32,702 nucleotides of DNA, taken from positions 1-32,702 of the forward strand of contig JBLMYK010000210.1 in the NCBI GenBank assembly GCA_050258235.1. Reading direction: 5' to 3'. How positions within the stretch are numbered: the stretch's first letter is position 1; the number at the start of each line of letters is the position of its first letter. Below the pieces are notes generated by a model. It made no database searches and was not told where the DNA came from. It saw only the letters and a list, made by a program, of their open reading frames with translations. This DNA is from JAKOQB01 sp050258235. GTDB taxonomy: Bacteria; Pseudomonadota; Gammaproteobacteria; Burkholderiales; Burkholderiaceae_F. The translations under genes were made by a program, and so were the position numbers. Shown one piece after another: positions 23,347 through 31,553 of the stretch.

Positions 23347-24525
23347 TCAGGGCGATGATGCCGCCGCGGATTCGAAGTCGGAGAGTGACGCGCCAGCCTG
23401 TGAGCCCCGCGCATATTCGGCGATCGCCGCACGCAAGAAATCCAGCCCCGCGCCCGTCATGGCACTGACAGAGACCGAGGCAATCCTACCATAGGGGTCG
23501 CGTTCGATCGATGGCGGGCGCTCTGCGGCGTCGATCTTGTTGTACACGACCAGTTGCGGCACCTCCGCAGCGCCGATTTGCTCGAGTACGGACTGCACCT
23601 GCGCCAGCTGCTCATCGTGCTGAGGCGCGGCAGCGTCCACGACGTGCAGCAGGAGGTCCGCCTCGACGGATTCCTCCAGAGTCGACTTGAAAGCCTCGAC
23701 CAGCTGATGCGGCAGACCGCGAATGAAGCCGACCGTGTCCGACAGCACCACTTCCAGGTCATCGGCCACGAAGCAGCGACGCGAAGTCGTGTCGAGCGTC
23801 GCAAACAACTGGTCGGCAACGTAGACCGAAGCGCGCGTCAGGGCATTGAAAAGGGTCGACTTGCCGGCATTGGTGTAGCCGACCAGCGACACCGAGAAGA
23901 CTTCGCCGCGTGCGCGGGCACGGCGTTGAGTGCGACGCTGCCGCTGCAGCGTCTTCAGGCGCTCGCGCAGCTGACGCACGCGGACACCGATCATGCGCCG
24001 GTCCAGCTCGATCTGCTTCTCTCCCGGACCGCCGGTCTTGCCCAGTCCGCCGCGCTGGCGCTCCAGGTGCGTCCATCCTCGCACGAGGCGAGTCGACAGG
24101 TGTTCGAGTTGGGCCAGCTCGACCTGCAGCTTGCCCTCGCGGCTCTTCGCACGCTGCCCGAAGATCTCGAGGATCAGGTCCGTGCGATCGAGAACCCAGC
24201 GGCCGAGCGCACGCTCGAGGTTGCGCTGCTGCCCGGGCGACAACGCCACATCGAAGATGACGACCCCGGCGTCCGCCAGCTCTGCCAAGCGCTGCAGTTC
24301 AGCCACCTTGCCGCTGCCGATGTAGTGCTGCGGATCGGGTCGTTCGCGGCGCACGGACAACTTGTCCCCGACTTCGAATCCCGCCGACGACGCCAGCTGA
24401 AGCAGTTCATCGAGCGCCTCCCGCGCACCGTGCGAGCCTGCGGCGCGGCGTCCAATGCAGACACTGACAAGCAGGGCGCGGTTGCTGTGATCAGCCCGGC
24501 CCGAATCGATCTGGAAGACGGTCAG
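23347..24525 (-). CDS. hflX: HflX, ribosome-splitting GTPase
   Basis: This GTPase dissociates stalled or hibernating ribosomes. Family segments are HYIGSGKVAEL (67-77), ALSPGQQRNLERAL (94-107), the Gly-rich linker RGGLGKTGGPGEKQ (158-171), G1 GYTNAGKST (216-224), G3 SDTVGFIRGLP and G4 NKID. Homology to E. coli HflX continues upstream of the first TTG (24360) to a VFQIDSG segment (E. coli FDRYDAG), yet the frame contains no ATG, GTG or TTG there. The best start is CTG 24525-24523, eight bases after GGAG and overlapping the hfq TGA as CTGA, giving 392 residues. An error in the sequence is the alternative. It lies between hfq and hflK. Confidence 0.93.
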   Translation of the reverse strand: MTVFQIDSGRADHSNRALLVSVCIGRRAAGSHGAREALDELLQLASSAGFEVGDKLSVRRERPDPQHYIGSGKVAELQRLAELADAGVVIFDVALSPGQQRNLERALGRWVLDRTDLILEIFGQRAKSREGKLQVELAQLEHLSTRLVRGWTHLERQRGGLGKTGGPGEKQIELDRRMIGVRVRQLRERLKTLQRQRRTQRRARARGEVFSVSLVGYTNAGKSTLFNALTRASVYVADQLFATLDTTSRRCFVADDLEVVLSDTVGFIRGLPHQLVEAFKSTLEESVEADLLLHVVDAAAPQHDEQLAQVQSVLEQIGAAEVPQLVVYNKIDAAERPPSIERDPYGRIASVSVSAMTGAGLDFLRAAIAEYARGSQAGASLSDFESAAASSP

Positions 24526-24755
24526 GAGCCCGTCTCCGTACCGAGATTGACCGGGCGCGCCGGCACGACCGTCGAAATGGCGTGCTTGTACACCATCTGA
24601 GTCACGGTGTTGCGCAACAGAACCACGTACTGGTCGAAGGATTCGATCTGGCCCTGCAGCTTGATGCCGTTGACCAGATAGATCGACACGGGAACGTGCT
24701 CCTTGCGTAGCGCATTCAGGAACGGGTCTTGTAGAAGTTGCCCTTTGTTGCTCAT
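24522..24755 (-). CDS. hfq: RNA chaperone Hfq
   Basis: This 77-residue Sm-like hexameric chaperone pairs small RNAs with mRNAs. The N-terminus MSNKGQLLQDPFLNALRKE, Sm1 VSIYLVNGIKLQGQIESFDQYVVLL and Sm2 VYKHAISTVVP are all intact, including the proximal-face Q8, Y55-equivalent and KH residues. The C-terminal tail is short, as usual in betaproteobacteria. ATG 24755 is preceded by GGAG with a 5-base spacer. It is the first gene of the hfq-hflX-hflKC-hisZ-purA run, and the 183-base gap upstream contains repeated GGGCGCC hairpin elements. Confidence 0.98.
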   Translation of the reverse strand: MSNKGQLLQDPFLNALRKEHVPVSIYLVNGIKLQGQIESFDQYVVLLRNTVTQMVYKHAISTVVPARPVNLGTETGS

Positions 24756-24783
24756 TTGCACTCCGTTGGTTCTTCTATTTACG

Positions 24784-24845
24784 GGGCGCCTCGAAAACGG
24801 CGGGCGCCCTTTGCATACGTACCACTTAGATGGGCGCCTCGCGCC
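24784..24845 (-). promoter_or_regulatory. Structured hfq leader with GGGCGCC repeats
   Basis: The 183-base der-hfq gap contains two hairpins: GGGCGCC/GGCGCCC with a 12-base loop (24784-24809), and GGCGC/GCGCC with a 3-base loop (24833-24845). The 10-mer GGGCGCCTCG is present twice in direct orientation (24784 and 24832). No T-run makes them clear terminators. They could form part of the hfq 5' leader, where Hfq autoregulation is known in other species, or protein-binding dyads. I could not settle on a single promoter here. Confidence 0.35.
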
Positions 24846-24938
24846 AAAATTCAATCTATCGGAAAAGGTCCGCTGGCGCTACCGCGCGGCGGCGCGAGCC
24901 CGATCTGCCCGCTCGAACGGTCGGCCCCAGCGTAGGCC

Positions 24939-26267
24939 TTACGCGGCGTAGGGGTTCGTGCTGGAGCGGAACTCGATGCGTAGCGGCGTCCCGTGCAAAT
25001 CGAATGTCTCGCGAAACCACCCCTCGAGGTAGCGCCGGTAGGTGTCGGCGACACGGTTCAACCCGCTGCCGTGGATCACGATCGTCGGCGGATTCTGGCC
25101 GCCCTGGTGCGCATAGCGCATCTTCGGGCGCGATGCCCCGGCGCGAGGCGGCATCTGACGCTCCACGGCTGCGTGCAGGGCCCGCGTCAGCCTGGGAGTC
25201 GGCAGCTTGGAAAAGGCCGCGTGGTGCGCGCTCGCGACCGAGCGCATCACGGCGGCCAGACCGGTACCTTGCAGCGCCGAAATGTAGTGCACGCGCGCCC
25301 AGCGCAGGAAGTGCAGTTTGCGCTCGACCTCGCGCTTGATCCGGGTGCGCTGGTACTCGTCGAGGCCGTCCCATTTGTTGACGGCGATCACCAGCGCGCG
25401 GCCCTTCTCGAGGATGTAGCCGGCAATGTGCGCGTCCTGGTCGGCGATTTCTGTCGCGCCGTCGAGCAGCAGCACCGCGACGTTGCACTGCTCGATCGAT
25501 TGCAGGGTCTTGACGACGGAAAACTTCTCGATCGTCTCGAACACCTTGCCCTTCCGACGCAGTCCGGCCGTATCGACAAGGAGAAACTGCTGGCCGCCAA
25601 AGTCGAACTCGACCTCGATCGCATCGCGCGTCGTCCCGGGTTGATCGAACGCGATCAGGCGATTCTCGCCAAGCAGGGCATTGATCAGGGTCGACTTGCC
25701 GACGTTGGGCCGCCCGACGATCGCAACACGAATGCGCTTTTCGTCGGCGGCTATGGGCGCAAGGGCCTCCTCGTGAACGAACCCTGCGAGCGCGACCTCG
25801 ATCAGCGCGGCCACGCCCTCCCCATGGGCGGCCGAGATGGCCTGCGGCTCACCCAGTCCGAGCTCGTGAAACTCGGCAGCCGCCTCGGCCGCCAGTCCTT
25901 CCATCTTGTTGACCGCCAGCACGATGTGGCGTCCGGTCTCGCGCAGACGCTGCGCGATTCGCCGATCCTGCGCCGTCAATCCCTCGCGGCCATCGACGAC
26001 GAAGATGACGACGTCGCACTCCGCGATCGCCAGTTCGGCCTGCTGCGCCATTTCGCGGGTAATGCCGGCTGCACCCTGCGGCTCGAATCCGCCGGTGTCG
26101 ATCACCACATACGGAACCGCTCCGACGCGACCGTCTCCGTAATGCCGGTCCCGGGTCAGCCCGGGGAAGTCCGCCACCAGCGCGTCGCGCGTACGAGTCA
26201 GGCGGTTGAACAGGGTCGACTTGCCTACGTTCGGCCGTCCGACCAGCGCAACGACCGGCTTCATCAT
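24939..26267 (-). CDS. der: Ribosome assembly GTPase Der (EngA)
   Basis: This 442-residue protein has two tandem GTPase domains and a C-terminal KH-like domain. The G1 motifs GRPNVGKS are at 10-17 and 185-192; DTGG and DTAGL give G3, and NKMEG and NKWDG give G4. The C-terminal KH-like part (about 355-442) ends with IEFRSSTNPYAA. Der is needed for 50S subunit maturation. Two ATGs in tandem (26267 and 26264) could start it; the second gives the more usual MKPVVALVG. It follows bamB after 16 bases, the conserved hisS-yfgM-bamB-der order. Confidence 0.97.
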   Translation of the reverse strand: MMKPVVALVGRPNVGKSTLFNRLTRTRDALVADFPGLTRDRHYGDGRVGAVPYVVIDTGGFEPQGAAGITREMAQQAELAIAECDVVIFVVDGREGLTAQDRRIAQRLRETGRHIVLAVNKMEGLAAEAAAEFHELGLGEPQAISAAHGEGVAALIEVALAGFVHEEALAPIAADEKRIRVAIVGRPNVGKSTLINALLGENRLIAFDQPGTTRDAIEVEFDFGGQQFLLVDTAGLRRKGKVFETIEKFSVVKTLQSIEQCNVAVLLLDGATEIADQDAHIAGYILEKGRALVIAVNKWDGLDEYQRTRIKREVERKLHFLRWARVHYISALQGTGLAAVMRSVASAHHAAFSKLPTPRLTRALHAAVERQMPPRAGASRPKMRYAHQGGQNPPTIVIHGSGLNRVADTYRRYLEGWFRETFDLHGTPLRIEFRSSTNPYAA

Positions 26268-26283
26268 GGGAGCGGCTCGTTCC

Positions 26284-27426
26284 TCAGCGCTGAGGCGTCA
26301 GCAGGGCAAGCGTGCCGTCCTGCGTCAGGACGATCACGCCGTCGGCCCAGCGCTGCGGGCGCGCGACGACGGGACTCGAGTCGATCTGCATGCGGGCGAC
26401 AAATTCGCCGTCGTTGCCCAGGAAATGGACGTAGCCGGCCAAGTCGCCCACCACCGCGCCATCGCGGAGCGCCAGTGGAGCGGTCAGATCCCGGTAAGCC
26501 AGCTTGATATTTCGCCACAGGCTGGCCCCATCGCGGGCGAAGGCCTGCAAGTTCGATCCGCTGTCCACCGCGTACAGCGCGCGCTCCCCCAATGCCACGC
26601 CGGTACGCGCGGAAAGCTCACGCGCCCAGCGCAGGTTCCCGTTGGCCGGATTGGCGCACATGACGCGGCCCTGGAACGATGCCGCGCACGCGTCGCGCGC
26701 GTCGGCTGCGACCGGACCGACCACATCGCCGAGCCGTTCGACTTCGGTCGTGCCTTTCGGCTCGGAAACCACGGCTTCCCAGCGTGCCGCACCGTTGCTC
26801 AGGGCAAGCGCCACCAGGCGGCCGCCGGGAAATCCGACCAGCACGTTGTCCCCCGAGAACACCATCTCGTTCGACGTGCGGAGCGTCAGTGGCGGCGTCT
26901 GCCGAAGATACGTCCAGCGCCGCTTTCCCGACTCCGCCTCGTACGCGCTGATCCGGTGGTCGGTCGAACGGACAATCACCAGGCCCCGTCCCACCAGCGG
27001 CGGCGAGATCACGTCGCTGGTCGCCTGCGCACGCCACAGACTTTTTCCGTCCGCGCCAAAGGCGATCACTTCCCCCCGCGGGGTCGCAACCACGACGGTG
27101 AAGCCATCGCTGCCCACGCCCGCGGCAATCGGCCCGTCGACGGATGCGCGCCACACGACGCCGCCCGTTTGCGGATCCACCCGCACCAGACCGCCGTCGG
27201 CGTTCGCGGCATAGATCGCGTTTTCCGCCACCGCCGGCTGGAGGAACGTCCCGCGTCCGCTGCCGACCGATGTGCGCCACGTCACGCGCACGTCGAGGCT
27301 GCCCTTGATATCGCTGAGGGGCGTCGGCTTCGGCGGCGGATTGCTCGACGCGCAGCCGGCAACGACGGTCGCCAAGGCCAGCAGTGCGGCCGCGGAATTC
27401 GCCAGCGACGCTGCGGCTCGCCTCAT
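26284..27426 (-). CDS. bamB: Outer membrane assembly lipoprotein BamB
   Basis: This 380-residue beta-propeller lipoprotein belongs to the BAM complex, which inserts outer membrane proteins. A lipoprotein signal peptide ends in VVAGC with acylated C25. The mature part contains repeated PQQ-type blades (for example GGLVRVDPQTGGVVWRASV, GGRLVALALSNGAARWEA, GRVMCANPANGNLRWA). The C-terminus carries DGTLALLTPQR. The ATG overlaps the yfgM TGA by 4 bases, so the two are coupled. Length is near E. coli BamB (392). Confidence 0.96.
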   Translation of the reverse strand: MRRAAASLANSAAALLALATVVAGCASSNPPPKPTPLSDIKGSLDVRVTWRTSVGSGRGTFLQPAVAENAIYAANADGGLVRVDPQTGGVVWRASVDGPIAAGVGSDGFTVVVATPRGEVIAFGADGKSLWRAQATSDVISPPLVGRGLVIVRSTDHRISAYEAESGKRRWTYLRQTPPLTLRTSNEMVFSGDNVLVGFPGGRLVALALSNGAARWEAVVSEPKGTTEVERLGDVVGPVAADARDACAASFQGRVMCANPANGNLRWARELSARTGVALGERALYAVDSGSNLQAFARDGASLWRNIKLAYRDLTAPLALRDGAVVGDLAGYVHFLGNDGEFVARMQIDSSPVVARPQRWADGVIVLTQDGTLALLTPQR

Positions 27427-28058
27427 GACGCCGCCGGAAGCGAGTCGAGCTTCAGCTGGATCAGATTGCGCAGGGGATTCTGGGGATCCGCCGCCGCCAA
27501 AGCCTCCTTGTAGGCAGCGCGCGCCTCATCAAACTTCTTCTGCGCCACGAGGACGTCGCCGCGTCGATCGGCGAACTCGGTCAGATGCGAGCGCGGCACC
27601 TCGCCGGACAGCACCTTCAGCGCCTCATCGTAGGACTTCTCGTCGAGCAGCACCCCCGCCAGCCGCACCCGCGCGATCAGCGCGTACTCCTGGTGTCCGG
27701 ATTTGTCGATCACCCACTGCAACTGCGCGCGCGCCGCCGCCGAATCGCCGGTGTCGTGGTAGACGGTTGCCATCTGCAGCGCCGCCATCGGCGCGTACAC
27801 CGTCCCCGCATATCTTTCGATGATGGTTCCGGCGAGTTCTTTCTGTCGGTTCGCATCCTTCCCATCGAGAGCCTTCAGCAACTGGTCGTAGACGCCCGCC
27901 GCCTGCTGCGCTTCGCGCCGCTCGTACCAGCGCCAGCCGTTGAACGCCGCGACCGCCAGCAGGATCACGGTCGCTGTCGTGAGGATGAAGTTGCCGTACT
28001 TCTCCCACCAGGCCTTCATCGAGTCCAGTTGTTCCTGTTCCTGCAGGTCGTATGCCAT
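27423..28058 (-). CDS. yfgM: YfgM-like inner membrane tetratricopeptide protein
   Basis: This 211-residue protein has a cytoplasmic N-terminus (MAYDLQEQEQLDSMKAWWEKYGN), one transmembrane helix (about 22-40) and a periplasmic TPR-like domain (ADRRGDVLVAQKKFDEARAAYKEALA near the C-terminus). E. coli YfgM associates with the SecYEG translocon and the chaperone PpiD. The order hisS-yfgM-bamB is conserved. The start at ATG 28058 is 10 bases after hisS, with AAGG upstream; the longer frame into hisS is a shadow. Confidence 0.94.
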   Translation of the reverse strand: MAYDLQEQEQLDSMKAWWEKYGNFILTTATVILLAVAAFNGWRWYERREAQQAAGVYDQLLKALDGKDANRQKELAGTIIERYAGTVYAPMAALQMATVYHDTGDSAAARAQLQWVIDKSGHQEYALIARVRLAGVLLDEKSYDEALKVLSGEVPRSHLTEFADRRGDVLVAQKKFDEARAAYKEALAAADPQNPLRNLIQLKLDSLPAAS

Positions 28059-28068
28059 GGCTATGCCT

Positions 28069-29367
28069 TCAGTCTGAAATCTGTTCCATCGCGGCCACCA
28101 GCGCGTCACCGATCTGCGCCAGCGGCAGTACATTCTGAGTTGCAAACGGCGCGTCCGCGCTGCGCGCGCGCAGCGCCTTGACAGCCACCGCCTCCTGGGC
28201 TGCCTCCGCCTCGCCGACGATCACCGCGAATTCCGCACCGCTGGCATCGGCCTTTCGCATCTGCGACTTCAGTCCGCCCTCGCCCGCGTGCAGGATCACG
28301 TCCAGACCTGCGTCGCGCAACAGTTCCGCCGCCCGCAGGGCCGGTATCTGCGTGGCGCCACCCTGGTGCAGCACGTAAACATCGCACACCGGGGCCGACG
28401 GAACACGGCCCGACTCGCGCAGCAGCTCGATCACGCGTTCGATCCCCATCCCGAAGCCGATCCCCGGCGTCGGTTTGCCGCCCATCCGCTCGATCAGCGG
28501 GTCGTACCGGCCGCCGCCGCACAAGGTGCCCTGCGCGCCGAGCGCATCGGTGATCCATTCGAACACCGTGAGGTTGTAGTAGTCGAGGCCCCGCACCATG
28601 CGCGGATTGACGGTGAAAGCAATGCCGGCGGACGCCAGCAGTGCCTGCAGTCCGTCGAAGTGCGCGCGCGAGGAAGCGCCCAGGTACTCGGTGATGCGTG
28701 GCGCGCCGGCGACGACCTCCGCCAGCGCCGGGTTCTTCGTGTCGAGAATGCGCAGCGGATTCGTGTGCAGCCGCCGTTTGGCGTCTTCGTCAAGCCGCGA
28801 TTCGTAGCCTGACAGATAGGTGATCAGGTCGGCGCGGTGCCGCGCGCGCTCGTCGGCCTGGCCCAGGCAATTTAGCTCGAGCCGCACGCGCTCGATGCCG
28901 AGAATCTTCCAAAGCCGCGCCAGCATCAGCAGCATCTCGGCATCGATGTCGGGGCCAGCAAAGCCAAGCGCCTCGACATTGACCTGATGGAACTGGCGGT
29001 ATCGGCCGCGTTGCGGGCGCTCGTGGCGGAATACCGGGCCCATCGACCACACGCGACGCGGCGCGTCGTAGGTCAGGTTGTGCTCGATCGCGGCGCGGAC
29101 CACGCCGGCGGTGAACTCCGGCCGCAGCGTAAGTTGCTCGCCGTTCAGCTTGTCCTCGAAGGAATACATCTCCTTCTCGACGATGTCGGTGACCTCGCCG
29201 ATGCCCTTCACGAACAGCTCCGTGTACTCGACGATCGGGGTGCGGATCTGCTGATAGCCGTAGCTACGCAGCCAGTCGGCCACGCGCGCCTCGAACCACT
29301 CCCACAGCGGAGCGTCCGCCGGGAGCATGTCGTTCATGCCACGCACGCCGGAAAGCCTCTTGCCCAT
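28069..29367 (-). CDS. hisS: Histidyl-tRNA synthetase
   Basis: This 432-residue class II synthetase charges tRNA-His. Motif 2 GPVFRHERPQRGRYRQFHQ (110-128) and the histidine-specific loop MVRGLDYY (257-264) are present. So is motif 3, GIGFGMGIERV (302-312), followed by the anticodon-binding domain (about 328-430). All catalytic arginines expected in these motifs are in place. It starts three bases after the ispG stop. It differs from hisZ in this window, which lacks motif 2 and the C-terminal domain. Confidence 0.98.
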   Translation of the reverse strand: MGKRLSGVRGMNDMLPADAPLWEWFEARVADWLRSYGYQQIRTPIVEYTELFVKGIGEVTDIVEKEMYSFEDKLNGEQLTLRPEFTAGVVRAAIEHNLTYDAPRRVWSMGPVFRHERPQRGRYRQFHQVNVEALGFAGPDIDAEMLLMLARLWKILGIERVRLELNCLGQADERARHRADLITYLSGYESRLDEDAKRRLHTNPLRILDTKNPALAEVVAGAPRITEYLGASSRAHFDGLQALLASAGIAFTVNPRMVRGLDYYNLTVFEWITDALGAQGTLCGGGRYDPLIERMGGKPTPGIGFGMGIERVIELLRESGRVPSAPVCDVYVLHQGGATQIPALRAAELLRDAGLDVILHAGEGGLKSQMRKADASGAEFAVIVGEAEAAQEAVAVKALRARSADAPFATQNVLPLAQIGDALVAAMEQISD

Positions 29368-29370
29368 CGT

Positions 29371-30651
29371 CTAGCTCTCGACTCGCGCGTACCTGCGCTG
29401 CACGTAGTCGGCGACGATCGCCTGGAACTCCTCCGCGATCGAGTCTCCCTTCAAGGTGACGGTGCGCACGCCATCGACGAAGACCGGTGCGACCGGCTGC
29501 TCGCCGGTCCCCGGCAGCGAAATTCCGATGTTCGCGTGCTTGCTCTCGCCTGGCCCGTTGACGACGCAACCCATCACGGCGACGTTCATCGACTCCACGC
29601 CCGGATAGCGCTGGCGCCAACCGGCCATCTGGGCACGCAGATAGTTCTGGATCTTTTCCGCCAGCTCCTGGAAGTACGTGCTGGTGGTGCGGCCGCAGCC
29701 GGGGCACGCGATCACCTGCGGCGTGAAGGCGCGTAGCCCCATCGTCTGCAAGATCTGCTGCGCGACTTCCACTTCCTTCGTGCGCGGTTCCCCCGGCGCC
29801 GGTGTCAGCGAGACACGGATCGTGTCGCCGATCCCCTCCTGCAGCAGGACCGCCAGTGCGGCGGTCGAGGCCACGATGCCCTTGCTGCCCATGCCGGCCT
29901 CGGTCAGGCCAAGATGCAGCGGGTAGTCACAGCGATGCGAAAGCTCGCGATAGACCGCGATCAGGTCCTGCACGCCGCTCACCTTCGCCGACAGCACGAT
30001 CATGTCGCCGCCCAGCCCGAGTTTCTCCGCGCGCTGGGCGCTGTCGATCGCCGAGCGCACGAGCGCTTCGCGCAGAACCGCGCCGGCGTCCCACGGCGTC
30101 TCGCGCGCCGCGTTCTCGTCCATCATCCGCGCCAGCAGCTCCTGGTCGAGCGAGCCCCAGTTGACCCCGATGCGGATCGGTTTGCCGAAGCGGCACGCAA
30201 TGTCGATCATGCGCGCGAAGTTGTCGTCTCGCTTCGCACCGCGACCGACGTTGCCCGGATTGATCCGATACGCCGACAACGACTCCGCGCAGGCAGGATA
30301 GTCGGCAAGCAGCTTGTGGCCGTTGTAGTGGAAGTCGCCCACGAGCGGCACGTCGACACCCATGCGGTCGAGTTGCCCGCGGAGCGCGCCGACCTCGGAT
30401 GCCGCTTCCGGCGAGTTGACCGTGATCCGGACCACTTCCGAACCCGCCTGCGCCAGCTCCTTGACCTGGATCGCCGTCGCCACCGGATCCGATGTATCCG
30501 TATTGGTCATCGATTGCACCACGACCGGCTGCTGTCCGCCCACCTGCACGACATGGTCGCCCCAGCGCACCCGCACGAGCCGCGTCGTGCGCCGCGTGGC
30601 CGGCGCCGCGTGCGTCGGCAGACAGTCCCAGCTTTCGATTGGTTGATTCAT
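29371..30651 (-). CDS. ispG: IspG (GcpE), 4-hydroxy-3-methylbut-2-en-1-yl diphosphate synthase
   Basis: This 426-residue iron-sulfur enzyme of the MEP pathway reductively opens MEcPP to HMBPP for isoprenoid synthesis. The TIM-barrel part carries the family sequences VQSMTNTDTSD and RINPGNVG. The [4Fe-4S] ligands are C316 and C319 (CPGC), C362 (MGCVVNGPGE) and E369. Length and motifs match the two-domain proteobacterial form. The gene lies between rodZ (11 bases) and hisS (3 bases), a conserved rodZ-ispG-hisS order. Confidence 0.98.
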   Translation of the reverse strand: MNQPIESWDCLPTHAAPATRRTTRLVRVRWGDHVVQVGGQQPVVVQSMTNTDTSDPVATAIQVKELAQAGSEVVRITVNSPEAASEVGALRGQLDRMGVDVPLVGDFHYNGHKLLADYPACAESLSAYRINPGNVGRGAKRDDNFARMIDIACRFGKPIRIGVNWGSLDQELLARMMDENAARETPWDAGAVLREALVRSAIDSAQRAEKLGLGGDMIVLSAKVSGVQDLIAVYRELSHRCDYPLHLGLTEAGMGSKGIVASTAALAVLLQEGIGDTIRVSLTPAPGEPRTKEVEVAQQILQTMGLRAFTPQVIACPGCGRTTSTYFQELAEKIQNYLRAQMAGWRQRYPGVESMNVAVMGCVVNGPGESKHANIGISLPGTGEQPVAPVFVDGVRTVTLKGDSIAEEFQAIVADYVQRRYARVES

Positions 30652-30662
30652 GCTTGCTTCGG

Positions 30663-31553
30663 CTACGGCAAAGTCAGGCGCGCGACGTTGCCGGCGCTCG
30701 TGACGGGCTGCAGGTCGATTGATTTGCCGCCGTACTCGAGCGTTACCACCGAGGCATTGCCAATGACGATCTTGAACGGCGGCTCGCCGCGCACGATCTG
30801 CTCGGTATCCGCCGGATTGCTCTGCGACAGCAATACGGTCCCGTCCTGCTGGGTCACTTCGACCCAGGACACGCCGCGAAAACCGAATCGCAGCGCGCCC
30901 GGCTCGGCGCCGGGCGTTGCTGCGGCAGCTCCCGCTGCACCCGACGCATTCGCGGCCCCGATCGGCGCGGCATTCTCGCCCGGCGTCGGCGCGCTCGCTG
31001 GAACCGCCGCCGCCGGCGGCGCGGAATCAACGCCCGTTGTTGTCCCGCCTGCCGTCGCCATCGGCGGCGCCGCGGAGGCTTTGCCGGACGTCGCCGTCGC
31101 GTCGACCTGGCGCGCCGGCCTCGTGCTGATCCAACCAGCCACGGCGAACACGATCAACGCGACGACGGCACCGACGATCACCAGCGTGCGCGAGATCCGC
31201 TCACGCTCGGCCGCACGCACCAGCGGCGAGGGACCGCGCGCCGGGGCATCTTCGCTCACCGCGGGCTCGAGTCGCCGATTCAGCGCTTCGATCAGGGGTG
31301 CAGCGTCGAGCCGCACCTCCTTGGCATAGTTGCGCACGAAACCGCGCAGATACGCGGGGCCCGGCAGCGCGGCGAAGTTCTCGCCCTCGATTGCACTGAC
31401 CTGCTTCGGATTGATGCGCAGCCTGGCTGCAATATCCGTCACCGAGAGCGACATCGCCTTGCGCGCTTCGGCCAGCTGCGTGCCGAAGGACGGCACGGCG
31501 GCGTCTGGCCTGGCCGCGCCTTCGTTCGCCGGAATCGGCACGCCGTCATTCAT
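30663..31553 (-). CDS. rodZ: RodZ-like cytoskeletal/cell-shape protein
   Basis: This 296-residue bitopic membrane protein links MreB to the elongation machinery. It has an N-terminal Xre-type helix-turn-helix (about 23-92, FGTQLAEARKAMSLSVTDIAARL then PGPAYLRGFVRNYAK) and a juxtamembrane basic stretch (RAAERERISR). One transmembrane helix (about 122-142), a long Ala/Pro/Gly/Thr linker (143-218) and a periplasmic DUF4115 domain (about 219-296, SWVEVTQQDG) complete it. The start at ATG 31553 overlaps the pilF stop by 8 bases and fits the conserved pilF-rodZ-ispG order. Confidence 0.94.
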   Translation of the reverse strand: MNDGVPIPANEGAARPDAAVPSFGTQLAEARKAMSLSVTDIAARLRINPKQVSAIEGENFAALPGPAYLRGFVRNYAKEVRLDAAPLIEALNRRLEPAVSEDAPARGPSPLVRAAERERISRTLVIVGAVVALIVFAVAGWISTRPARQVDATATSGKASAAPPMATAGGTTTGVDSAPPAAAVPASAPTPGENAAPIGAANASGAAGAAAATPGAEPGALRFGFRGVSWVEVTQQDGTVLLSQSNPADTEQIVRGEPPFKIVIGNASVVTLEYGGKSIDLQPVTSAGNVARLTLP

